Shown here piece after piece: positions 35,553 through 45,205 of a DNA stretch of 64,000 nt (within the stretch, counting starts at the first letter, position 1; the number at the start of each line of letters is the position of its first letter). The position numbers were made by a program, and so were the translations under genes. Source of the stretch: Thuidium tamariscinum. Lineage: Eukaryota > Streptophyta > Bryopsida > Hypnales > Thuidiaceae. The stretch covers positions 17,856,001 to 17,920,000 of the forward strand of contig OX344752.2 of assembly GCA_947034885.2 (NCBI GenBank). The letters are read 5' to 3'. The notes beneath the pieces are model-generated. The model was not told the DNA's origin, did not search any database, and worked only from the letters and a program-made list of their open reading frames with translations.

Positions 35553-36802
35553 ATTAGACCGCGCGTTCTAAACCATTCCGCAGCTAGCCGAGAGAACTGG
35601 ATTCATTGGCGGATTAGAGTCCCGCAAATGACTCTGAAGTTCAGACCGCGCGTTCTGAACCATTTTCCTTTACAAATACTCAGTGCGTCCTAAAATGCTG
35701 AAATCCTTGAAATGAATATGAGGATCAGAACGCGCGTTCTGAAGCCAATGCCGATAGAGCCAATGCCAACAGAGACGAAATTATCAAAGGAAACATGACC
35801 GCAGACAGAAGCTGTGACTCCATAGAAATGCAAAGACCCTGAGCTTCAGACCGCGCGTTCTGAACCAATCCTCCACTACAAATGCTTAGAGGATTCATCA
35901 TAAATGTTAAAAATTTCAGAAATGAATATGAGGATCGGAACGCGCGTTCTGAAGCCAATTCCGATAGAGCCAATGCCAACAGAGACGAAATTATCAAAGG
36001 AAACATGATTGCAGATAGAAGCCGTGACTCTATAGAAATGCAAAGACCCAGAGCTTCAGACCGCGCATTCTGAATCAATCCTCCGCTACAAACGCTTAGA
36101 GCATTCCTCATAAATGATAAAAATTTCTGAAATGAACATGAGGATCAGAACGCGCACTCTGAACTAAATGCAGAGACGACGAGGGTAAAAATAGTAATAT
36201 TAAAAAATGGACACGATGATCCCAGTGAGAAACCTTGATTCGACTCAAATAAAAAGTCCCGGGGCTTCAGAGCACGCGGTCTGCAGCTCTGGGTCAGTGC
36301 CATGTTGAGGACCTTGAGAACAATCCATTGTTGAAATGCGCAAAGACCATGCAGTTCAGACCGCGTGGTCTGAACTAAATGACCATGAGACCTTGTTCAA
36401 AATTCAGACCTCGCCGTGTGTAGAAAACTGATAATCAAATAAGGAGTTCCCAACACAGTTGGAACTCGCGACCCGAATCGACCTCGAGGTTCAGACCACG
36501 TGGTCTAAACCGCCTGAAAGAGGGTGCGTTAGCGAGGAGCATCAGTTGCCCTGGAACTTGTAGGTTCACAGGGAAGGCCACTTGGCCGTCCGTCGAGACG
36601 TACGAATGAATTGATGGGATGGGGCGCACATGGTGAAGAGCAGAATCGACTAGATCGGCGTCGACCCAAAAGAGAGAACGAATCGTAAGCGTCCCTACGG
36701 TCGATGTCACGAACTAGTCCGCGCGCTCTGAATATGTCGTGCGATTCTCCATCGCCTATTATACAATGCATGCCTCTGGTAGTTCAGACCGCACGGTCTA
36801 AT
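35553..36802. repeat. Palindrome family, cluster B (12 copies) with ~210-bp tandem units
   Basis: Copies start at 35553, 35640, 35724, 35845, 35934, 36055, 36144, 36266, 36355, 36490, 36713 and 36783. Between 35640 and 36163 they alternate in two types inside three tandem units with a period of about 205-210 bp: TTCAGACCGCGCGTTCTGAA (35640, 35845, 36055) and ATCAGAACGCGCGTTCTGAA (35724, 35934, 36144). Units share AATGCCAACAGAGACGAAAT and ATAGAAATGCAAAGACCC. Several copies show CpG decay: CACGTG at 36490, GCACGG at 36783, CGTGG at 36355. Confidence 0.85.
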
Positions 36803-36828
36803 TTGTTCGACTTCTTGTGGACTGTCAG

Positions 36829-38730
36829 ATGGGGGAGTTTGTCGAAAACAACCCCACTTTGCGGGGCTACCTAGAAGAAATCTCGCCAACCAGGATCCAC
36901 GAGAACTGGAAACCGCATCTCGAAGACAAATTCCCGATGCGGATATCTGCGAGGAGGGGACTGTGGACTGTGAAGTTGAGTCATGCGATGGGGTCGCCCA
37001 CCTTCGGTCTTGAAATAGGGTTCACGTCTTCGGACGGGATGCGGTGGAAAACGCTGAATAACGTGATTCTCATCAACGTTTACGTGATGCGTGAGGCCAT
37101 CCTTTTGGACGTGGCCAATTCCATTAATAACGAAGTCGGGGTCATCGTCATCCGTGTCGAGGACGAGATGATGTTCTGCACGCGTAGGATGGTAGAGAAT
37201 TCAGAGAACGTCCCGACCGCCTACCAGTACCTGATGCGCGACGTCCAGATGAGGTGTGATGCACAGTCCGGTAGGTTTGTGGAGACCGGGAAGGTCATCC
37301 AGACCTTCATGTCGGACGCAAACACCCTTCATGCGTCAAGACTGAAATCGGGGTGTGATTCATAGGCCAAGAAGGGAGAAATGGAAGACAAGGGCGGCAG
37401 CAGCAGCAAGAAGGCCAAGAAGGGGAGTGGGTCGACGCCGACGGTAAAAACTCGAAGCCGCGCCGCTCCACAGTCCGCCGTGGCGGGTGCCACCTCGCGA
37501 GCCGCCCCTCGATCCGCGCCACGATCCACCGCACGGCCTGCCACGAGAACTGCCGCACCCGAACCAACTCGGAGCACAACAGCACCGACGGCCGCGGCCA
37601 CACCCCCTCCCCGTGCCGCAGCTAAGCCGATCATCGCCACTCCGGCGTCGACCGCAGCGGCCGCTCCATCTTCCCGTACTGCACCGAACGCGCGCCCGAA
37701 GAAGTTGGCGACGAAGCGGAAGGTTGAGTCCGAGCCTGCCGCGATGCAGAGCGAGGATGACGCCGCGGAAGCGGAGCGATGGCGAAAGCAGAGGCGAGAT
37801 CCCGTCCCTGACGAGGCCGTGCAGGGACCCTTGAGCCCGTCCATTCGAGCGGCTGAAGTTGCGCGGCGCTCCACGTCCCAAGAGGCGAACCCTACGCCAA
37901 GCTCCTCCAGCCACGGTGCTCCGGCGGCTCCGAGTTCTTCCACGCAGGAAGTGTGCATGGAGCCCTTGGAGATGAGCGAGGTCGAGGCGCACTTAGTGGC
38001 CGTGAAGAAGGTGAACGACGAATGGACGAACAACCCAGATACGATCCCATTGGACCCGTCCTCCATCCCGGATAAGATAATTGTGGAGATCGACTTCAAA
38101 TCGAACTCCAAGAGAAGCGCGGATGTGAACACCAAGGGTCGGCTGAAGGCGCAGGCCAACGCGAACAAGGCGTTCAAGGAGCTGTCGTCCTACATGTACA
38201 TTTTCGGGCGCGGCAAGTACTTCGAGCTGGACGTGAACGAAATGACGAACGTGGAGTCGAGTTCCGGGATTATTGTGAGGCCCCTGGAGACGGAGGGCGT
38301 CCTCTACGTCCTGAAGCGGATGGTGCTCGTGAACTACACGAAGCAGATCCTGACCGTGATGCCCGACACGGCCACGCGACCGAAGGACTGGAAGGAGTGC
38401 ACGACGGCCGGGAAGTTCAAAATCATCAACGGCCAACACACGTGGAAGGCCGCGTCAGAGATCCTGTCGGGGGAGACGACGGTTGACGACGAGTCCGTCA
38501 AAGCCCGGTTGCAGAAGTGGACATGCGAGATCGTCTGGTCGGACAAGTCGCACCACCTGCACACCCTGTCCTTGATGTGCAACTCGGGGAACGTGCTCGC
38601 TCCGTTTCTGTCTTCGGTGCCCGCCACGATCAAGCATTGCAAGGAGATCTGGGAAAGCACCGGCCGGCCGACGCAGTTCAGGAAGAACACGAGGCAGACG
38701 AGTCAGGGCGAAGATTTCCATTCCTATGAG
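36829..38730 (+). CDS. Large gene, exon 1 region: N-terminal module and ParB-like segment
   Basis: ATG 36829 follows CTGTCAG. The first part (MGEFVENNPTLRGYL ... ARRGLWTVKLSHAMGSPTFG) has no family I know and reaches an in-frame TAG at 37363-37365. The same frame resumes at once (AKKGEMEDKGGSSSKKAK). After a 200-residue Ala/Pro/Ser/Arg-rich linker comes a folded region: DKIIVEIDF, GIIVRPLETEGVLYVLKR, then KFKIINGQHTWKAASEIL. The order 'position-dependent strands, then INGQHxWxAA' resembles the ParB/Srx-like fold and the GQHR motif of DGQHR/DndB-like proteins, though Trp replaces the usual Arg region; such folds bind nucleotides or DNA. The exon ends TATGAG|GTATGA in phase 0. The TAG could be a true end, a mutation, or part of a 3-prime splice site (ATTCATAG|GCC). 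Confidence 0.65.
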
Positions 38731-38749
38731 GTATGATCTTACCTTCCAG

Positions 38750-39118
38750 TTCAGACCGTGCGGTCTGATGTGCCCCACCCTATCACAGGAGACGAAGTCC
38801 AGGCCTCGGATTTCGTTTGCTGATCTCCGCGAGGTCGTCGCTATTAGTCGGGGTCGACTCCGACCGCGCGGTCTGGATTCTCCGTCGTGCAGCTTGATTG
38901 TGATGTAAAGGACTTGTTCGATTCTTGCAGTCGTAGGTTCAGTGCCCGAGACACTTCAGACCGCGCGGTCTGATGTGGGTTACCTTGTAGCCTTGCCTCT
39001 TGAATCCGGGACAGGGTTCGTTGGACGGGACTGGTCCTCCATGGAGGGAGACGAGGGTGTGCTGTGGTCTCGTGTGCTGTTTTCCTGATCGGACATGGAT
39101 CAGGGCGCGCGCTCTGAA
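38750..39118. repeat. Palindrome family, cluster C (4 copies, intronic)
   Basis: Copies start at 38750, 38859, 38955 and 39099, all inside the 421-base intron 38731-39151. Spacing is about 96-144 bp. Forms include TTCAGACCGCGCGGTCTGAT, which is close to perfect symmetry. Confidence 0.8.
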
Positions 39119-39151
39119 CATGGTCTCTGATGTGTCTCCGTCGTTTCGCAG

Positions 39152-40536
39152 GAGTTCAAGGCCAAATGCGAGGAGAGCTTCGAGTCGACCGGGACTTCGC
39201 AAACCCCCAACGGAGCGAAGACGACAATTAAGGACTTCGACAAATTGGGGGAGCGCAGGGTCATCATGGCCTCCGATGAGACTTGGGTCCTCTGGAAGGA
39301 GCTCTTCGAAAAGCACGAGTCGGACACCTTGTACAACATCGACCACGGCTGCATGTACAACGAGTTGGATACCGAGGCGGGCAATTCTAAGGCGACGAAG
39401 CTACCGCCCTTCAACAAGAACCAGATGCGGACCCTGTGCGGGTTGGACGACTTGGTTGTGGGGGAGGCTGCGAGCAAGATGATGCAAGTCCCTCCCAAGA
39501 TCTACATGAAGAGGCCGACGCTCTGGTGCTCGGCCCTGGCCATCGCCATGTGGACCACGCGAAAGAAGCACAAGACCAAGCTCGTCGTCGACATCTTGGC
39601 ACAGGTGGCTGGGCAGAACGTGCCCGCGGCGAAGGGAGTCATCAACGACTCCGGCGAACTCGATCCCGCCCGATGGAAGGAACTGAAGGCGGCCCTGTGC
39701 ATACATGGCTTTCACATGCAGTCATGGAGCGTGTGGGGGAGGAGTACCTGAAGCAGGAGTGCAAATCGGGAGTTAGCAAGGATAACAATCCTAGCTCGGC
39801 GCTCGTCGTGCTATACGAGCGCGTGGCAGCCAACGCGAGGCGATTCCACGTCGTGAGTAGGTGCGCGTCCGCCTCAGTCTGCGCGTGGCTCCGTCCGAAG
39901 TTGATGTTCCACCCGCAGCTGTCCAGGAAGCTCCCTGAGGGGTGGTTCAGCGTGAAGAAGGGTGCCGCGCTCCTCTAGTACTACGAGGTGGGAATCATGG
40001 ACTTGCGCCTATTTCCGAAGATCGACAAAACGGAGGTCACCTACGGCTACAACATCATCCTGGAGCAAGTGAAGAAGGTGTCCGAGGGTTACATGTCCAA
40101 ACACGTACACACTTGGATGATCATTTACAGCGCGGAGAGGGCTTCCGCGGTGGATCACATAGTGAAAGCATTCTTTCCTCATCATCGTCTCCGCCGCAGT
40201 GCCGAGTATAGATGTGCGAAGGGGGAGCCCACCTATGCCTTGAAGGACACCGTGACTGTGGAATACCTACAGCGATCCGACATTTCCTTCTACAACTCCC
40301 ATCTCGTGGATAGGAACGGAGTGGTTCCACCACTGTCGGCCGAGGAGGACGCAATCTTGGAGACGAAGGTCCCCATGTTCAGGCAGCGGGAGACGTGCCG
40401 TCACGATTTCCCGCAAGTCCAGTCGATGAAGGAGCTGCGATACGAGGTCTACTTGCGCTTCATCGACAAGTTCTGCAGGGACCAAGGGATCGTCATGCTC
40501 GTCTCCGCAGGAGCGAAGGCAGTCTCGGCCTGCGCG
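39152..40536 (+). CDS. Large gene, central exons (two, with a small frameshift)
   Basis: The acceptor CGTTTCGCAG|GAG at 39152 opens in phase 0 (EFKAKCEESFESTG ... NKNQMRTLCGLDDLVVGE ... RPTLWCSALAIAMWTTRK). Near 39712 the frame shifts by two bases: the CACATG there may be a duplicated CA, since ignoring it joins ALCIHGF to HAVMERVGEEYLKQEC. A GTGAGT donor at 39853 and acceptor CTCCTCTAG|TAC at 39979 (both phase 0) remove an apparent in-frame TAG. The last part reads YYEVGIMDLRLFPKIDK, EQVKKVSEGYMSKHVHTW, RYEVYLRFIDKFCRDQG and ends GCG|GTGAGT at 40536. No further domain is recognised. The frameshift could mean recent decay or a sequence error. Confidence 0.6.
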
Positions 40537-40622
40537 GTGAGTTTCGATCTCTACAGATTGGTGAATTCCTCTTCCGTTGATCGAAATGTGAACACGGACT
40601 GATTTGCACTTGTGGTTTCCAG

Positions 40623-41405
40623 ATGTTGTGCCGGAGCTCCGTGGCGTTCATCTCCAACACGGCGAACAGCCTGCATCGGCATTCGGTGCACAGCCGACGA
40701 GGAGCCGAGATGTGGCCGGACGTACTAGTCCACGGTCCACCCGCCCTCAGGTACAACTACGAGGGCATGGCTCCCAACCAGCTCCGCAGAGGAGAGAGCG
40801 TGCTTGTGACGGCCGAGGGATTGACGGTGGCGGTTCGGCCGGAGTCCGAGTCCGAGAGCGAGGAAGAGGACAATGATGAGGATGAGGAAGAGAGGGACGC
40901 TGCATTGGAGGGTGAGGACCCGATGGATGTGGGCGCGTCGAACCCCGCGGTGGACGACGACAGAGAGGAGTCGGGGAACTCGGATGAACGTTCCGACAAG
41001 GCCGAATCCGAAGATGACGAGCATTCGCCCGTGCACCTTGGCGAGCCCGAAGGACGGACGTCCAAATCCGTGGACGCCGACGACCTCTTCTCCGAGACGC
41101 ATCCACCGCCGTCACCGCCGAGAGGGCATAATCAGGCCGCGCGGTCTGATTTGCACATGGAGGACTCTCCTCCGTCTCCTGTGCTTTCGGTTCGGGGCGC
41201 GCGGTCTGATCCGGTGTCAGGGTCTCCGAGTGCAGGCGCATCCCCTCCGGTAGACGCGACCGCGAGGATCCTCTTCGCGACTCCGACGGCCGTCCTCTCG
41301 CCCCAGGTCCAGGGGATTCGGTCCGCGTGTCGTGCATCCGGGAGCGAGCCGGCCCTGTCGACTTCCGCGTCGCCTGTGGTTCAGACCGCGCGCCCTGAAC
41401 CGTAG
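40623..41405 (+). CDS. Large gene, acidic exon
   Basis: The acceptor TGGTTTCCAG|ATG at 40623 continues phase 0 (MLCRSSVAFISNTANSLH ... ALRYNYEGMAPNQLRRGE). An Asp/Glu-rich stretch (about 40845-41080) is followed by Ser/Pro-rich sequence. Three palindromes (41131, 41191, 41380) lie within this open frame and would code for NQAARSD, VRGARSD and VQTARPEP, so either the palindromes have been drafted into coding DNA or the exon ends before 41131. The TAG at 41403 is the upper limit; the true donor was not identified. Confidence 0.5.
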   Translation: MLCRSSVAFISNTANSLHRHSVHSRRGAEMWPDVLVHGPPALRYNYEGMAPNQLRRGESVLVTAEGLTVAVRPESESESEEEDNDEDEEERDAALEGEDPMDVGASNPAVDDDREESGNSDERSDKAESEDDEHSPVHLGEPEGRTSKSVDADDLFSETHPPPSPPRGHNQAARSDLHMEDSPPSPVLSVRGARSDPVSGSPSAGASPPVDATARILFATPTAVLSPQVQGIRSACRASGSEPALSTSASPVVQTARPEP

Positions 41406-41456
41406 TCTCACCTCCCACTCCGGGTGGCGGACGGGGTTCAGGCCGCGCGCTCTAAA
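41131..41456. repeat. Palindrome family, cluster D (4 copies)
   Basis: Copies start at 41131 (ATCAGGCCGCGCGGTCTGAT), 41191, 41380 and 41437. The first three lie in an open frame of the large gene and the last in the gap before the next exon. G for A at position 6 of the left arm is shared by several copies here (CAGGCC). Confidence 0.8.
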
Positions 41457-41518
41457 GCGGACTCCGCGGCGATGCCCCCCCTCGTCCTTCGTCGCGGAGC
41501 CCTCCCCTGGTCAGCTAG

Positions 41519-42952
41519 GTCGAACCTGACCCGACGGCTGGCTCGGAGACCGCTCGGGCCAGAATTAGAATCGAGGATATGCAGCTGGACCTCGACTTCA
41601 TGAAGAAGGCATTCTCCGAGAGCCAGCTGCTCGAGCTGGACAATGTGAGGGTCGGGCTGCTTGATTCTGCCTCGGAGGCGAACGATCTGCCATTCGAGAA
41701 GAGGGTCGACAGGTATTGCGGAATGGTGGCGGACATGAAGGCCAAGCGTCTCGGATCGTCGTCGGTGGAGAGACTCAAAGTGCACGTGATGGCGCAGGTG
41801 AGAGTCGACACTCTCGCCTCGGAACTGCCGACTCCGACCGCGGCAGAGCAGGCCTACATCGATCACCACCGGGAGATGAGCACGAAGTATCGCATGGACC
41901 AGGAGTCCAAGACCGTCATCGACCTCGATGACGCCGAACTGGAGGCGAAGATGAAGACGAGAGAGGAAGCCAGGAAGGCGGTTAATGCTGCGTCGCGAGG
42001 AGCGTCATTCTCGGGGGGTGCGGACGTGAACGCCGGCGAGAGCTCCAACTCGAAGCCGGACGTCGGAGCACGGCCGCAGCTCGCTACGAGCGGGGGGGTG
42101 CGCTCGTCCTCTAGGGCTTCCGAGGTCGACGAGAAGCCCGACGTGAAGCCCGAAGTGCGGGACGCCTTGATGGAGGCGTTCGAGAGGCAGATGGAAGCCG
42201 CTCGCAAGAAGTACGAGAAGAGCCAGCAGGCTAAATTCGACAAGGAGAGGGAGCACTGGGAGAAGGAGTGGGCGGAAAAGGAGAAGGAGAGGGAGAGGAG
42301 AGCGGAGGAGGAGAGGGCCAAGAACGCGGAGCGGGAGGCGAAGTGGGAGGCCCGTATGAAGGAGAAGGAGGAGCAGGATCGGAAGGATGCGGAGATGAAG
42401 GCGGCCCAGGACGCCAAGGCAACCGATCTGTTTGCCAGATTGGAGAAGCAAGCCGCGGAGGTGGAGTACATGAAGTCCGAACTGCACGCAAGGAACCCCG
42501 GGGTAGTGCCCGTGACAGTCACCGTGGCTGCCGCTCCGAGTCCCAACCGTGTGAGTGAGCTCCAGAACGTGTCCGGGGTGTCCACGACCAACTCCGAATC
42601 GGCAACGGCCTCCGCTGCCTCGGGGCTCCGGCAGATGGCGACGAGAATCCCGGCGACGCCTCCGGTGAGTACCGATCCTGATGTGGATGATCTGGCGCTC
42701 AGTCAGTTTCCTAATGTGCATGTCCCTGAACTCCTGACTCGTCCGCACCAAGAGGACGAGGTCCCCTTCATCCTTGATCATCGTTGGGGGAGTGTTGAGG
42801 AGTCCTTCCCTAACTTGACTGAGCAATAACCTCTCGTCGTGCAGGCTCCGCACGGTCAAGAGCAGCCGCAGGTGCTGCAGGAGGAGCAGGTCACGGTGGG
42901 ATCTCCGACGCGGCAGGATCAGACTCCCGTGGTGGGTAACCCCTCCACATAG
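41519..42952 (+). CDS. Large gene, coiled-coil exons
   Basis: The acceptor TCAGCTAG|GTC at 41519 opens VEPDPTAGSETARARI, in phase 0, into MQLDLDFMKKAFSESQLL. The central part (about 42150-42480) is a long charged alpha-helical coiled coil, rich in Glu/Lys/Arg (EREHWEKEWAEKEKERER). The donor CCTCCG|GTGAGT at 42664 and acceptor CGTCGTGCAG|GCT at 42845 are phase 0. The short next exon ends at TAG 42952 (VVGNPST), or splices out in phase 0 at CCCGTG|GTGGGT (42931) to the acceptor at 43374, joining the FCP1-like part. Coiled coils usually mediate assembly; no enzyme motif is present. Confidence 0.6.
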
Positions 42953-43373
42953 CTCCCTTTTTGTTAGTTAGCCCGGACGCTATATGAGGGCGTTACGCCG
43001 GGCCGGTCGAAGGTCGGCCCGGCGAGTCTTAGAGAGCCGCGGGAGCCATAGTCGTAGCGGCTCTTTCTTTTGTGCATAGGATTTCTAGGCATTCAGTCAC
43101 TGGCATCCATTTTGAGACATGTTAATTGGGCCCAAGCATGTGCGGACGTTGTGATTGATTTGTTGTGCACCTCGCATCTTGTAAATATGGTGCATTCTTG
43201 TAATATATGAGACGTGATTTTTTTGGTTTTGTACCGTGCGTGCTTTGGTGACGCGCATGGCTTTCGTGGTGTGTGTGCTCTGCATTATCGATGGCGTTGT
43301 CACTTCCCTTGCGTCGCGTCCTCACAGTTCTTTTTGGACAATGTAGTTACACTCGTATGCTTTTTCGGTCCAG
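42953..43373. other. Intergenic or intron, with dyads and TGTAA words
   Basis: This contains GCCGGGCCGG..CCGGCCCGGCGAGTC-type inverted words, then GAGCCGC...GCGGCTCTTTCTTTT (about 43035-43073), a GC-rich hairpin followed by T-rich sequence, and TTGTAAATATGG and TTGTAATATATGAG (about 43180-43210), reminiscent of algal/plant polyadenylation signals. It ends in the acceptor TTCGGTCCAG (43373). It therefore looks both like a transcript end and like an intron. Confidence 0.35.
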
Positions 43374-45205
43374 GGTCCAAATGCTCCTGTGATGGACACC
43401 AACCTCCCCGTGAAGCCCCCGCATCCACACCCGTTGCACTCCCCTGGCACGCTCGATCCGACGAGAATCCCAACCATCCACCTGACTAGCCCCGACGAAG
43501 CCCCACACTGCCAAGCCCCCGAAAAGCTCTCCTTGTCCGTGGACGTCGCTCCACCCTGCCCCCGTGACGTGGAAGTGGACAGCGCTTTGCGGACGCCCGT
43601 CGCTGCGGATGTCCTTCCGCCGCTTCCAGTGGAGGTCGACGCCGGGGGACCTTGGATGACTGCACCTCCGCACGCATTGGATGGCTCGCTCGCGACCCCG
43701 TTTGAGGAAGAAGTCGACGGGCCCTGGACGACGATCCCTCCCGCCACCTTGCAGGCGGTGCCTCCCGAAGTAGAAAGTAAAGAAACGGCACGGGTCTTCC
43801 CTGCAGCGGAACCGCAGCTCGCTCCATCGATTGGTGCACGCGAATCCCCTCCGACCCCTCCAATCCGCACGGCTCCGGCGGATGCGCCGACGAAGGTGAG
43901 CCACAATGCCTCTCCCCACTCCCACCCGCACTCTGTTGTCCTCCCATACTCCTCCCCGCGTAGTTTGTAAGTATTGATAGGATGCCCACATAGACGGGGG
44001 ATGTTTCAGGGCGCGCGTTCTAAACTGCATGCGTCCCCGGCTTGCGCCGCACGACGGGCGATGTGTTTAGAACGCGTGCTCTAGACTGCACGCCTTTTGC
44101 AATGTGTCGCGTCTTCGTGCCTTGGATGTGATGATGGACTGTCTGCGTCGTCCGCAATTGCGTCTTAGTTTTTTCTTCCGCCTCGCCCGTTTTAGAAATC
44201 CCTACTCAAGGAGAGGGGCATTCGGACGCGTAGGCACCACTGCCGGTACCCCCGGCGATCCCTTCCCCTCGCCTCTCGCGCATGAGTTATTTCGTCCTCT
44301 TAGAAGTGGAGGGGGTCTTGTGCCACGTCGACCACGTCGGTCCAGCTCCGCGTGCCCCCGTCGCCCCGGCCGCGCAGCCTTCCGAGGCGGATTTCGATCC
44401 CGCGCGCCGTCACGTCTTCGGGGAGTACGCCCTGTACTGTCGACCCGAGGTGCGCCACTTCCTCAGCGGATTGTCCAAGAGGTTCCGCGTGGGCATCTGG
44501 ACCCGGCTGCCGGGGGACGTCGCGAGGCCCATGGTGAAGTTCCTCTTCCAGGACAGGGACGTCAGTACGATGTCCATCCTCACCATGGAGGATTGCACCA
44601 CCTTGGTGGAGAGGCGCGTGTGGTGGACCTGCGAGTGCCCGCCGTACCCGGAGTTTCCCCTCCTCGGTTGCCCGGCGCACCCGGCGAACACGTTTGTCGA
44701 CAAGAAGGTCGAGAAGAACACCTGGCTGGCCTTTCCCGACCATCCCGGGGGGCTGCTACGGCTCAAGGTGTTGTACAAGGTCGTCTGGGGCGACCCCAGG
44801 TTCCGCGCGAGCGCTTTCAGGGCCAACGCGACCAACACCCTACTCATCGAGTCCAGCCCGGAGAGCACCATCCTTAACCCCATTCACAACGCCATATTCC
44901 CTCTGACCTTCATTGGCAGTGCGACGGACAGTTTCCTCAACTGCTCTCTGTACCCGTACTTGGCGGGCCTCCTGGAATCCGGACGAAGCGTGTCCCAATA
45001 CCTGTCGGAAACCCCCCCTTACTTCGGACGGCTCGACAGACCTTGGACCCAGACGGAACTGGGAATGAGAGTAGTCAAGTTAGCTCGGTCGAGGGACAGT
45101 GATCTCGTCTTGGACTATTTGGACTTCGTCGGAAGTTACACTGTGGACGGGAGCAGTCCTTTCTTTAAGAGGAGAGCGGTCACTCATCCCTTGAGGAAAA
45201 CGTGA
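43374..45205 (+). CDS. Proline-rich protein with catalytically dead FCP1/NIF-like HAD domain
   Basis: Exon 43374-43895 is Pro-rich (MDTNLPVKPPHPHPLHSP) and ends GACGAAG|GTGAG. Exon 44234-45205 (GCGTAG|GCA) is phase 0 and reaches MSYFVLLEVEGVLCHVDH at 44282. This and RRHVFGEYALYCRPEVRHFL, FRVGIWTRLPGDVARPMV match the FCP1-homology (NIF) fold of RNA polymerase II CTD phosphatases, in which the first strand is normally hydrophobic-DLDxTL. Here it reads LEVEGVL, so both catalytic aspartates are glutamates and the Thr is missing: a likely pseudophosphatase. Later parts (NTWLAFPDHPGGLLRLK, TDSFLNCSLYPYLAG) keep fold-like hydrophobic spacing. It could start at ATG 44282, or be the C-terminal half of the upstream gene. 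The stop overlaps a following ATG (TGATG) of a 60-codon frame that I do not trust. Confidence 0.65.

Noticed and set aside
36401-36422. Another palindrome copy (AATTCAGACCTCGCCGTGTG)
   Set aside because: The right half-site is lost; not counted.
37329-38177. Minus-strand 282-codon frame opposite the ParB-like exon
   Set aside because: It is the complement of a GC-rich Ala/Pro-rich coding stretch; no motif, and no splice support.
42005-42859. Minus-strand 284-codon Leu-rich frame
   Set aside because: Antisense of the coiled-coil exon (GAG/AAG codons read as Leu); a composition effect.
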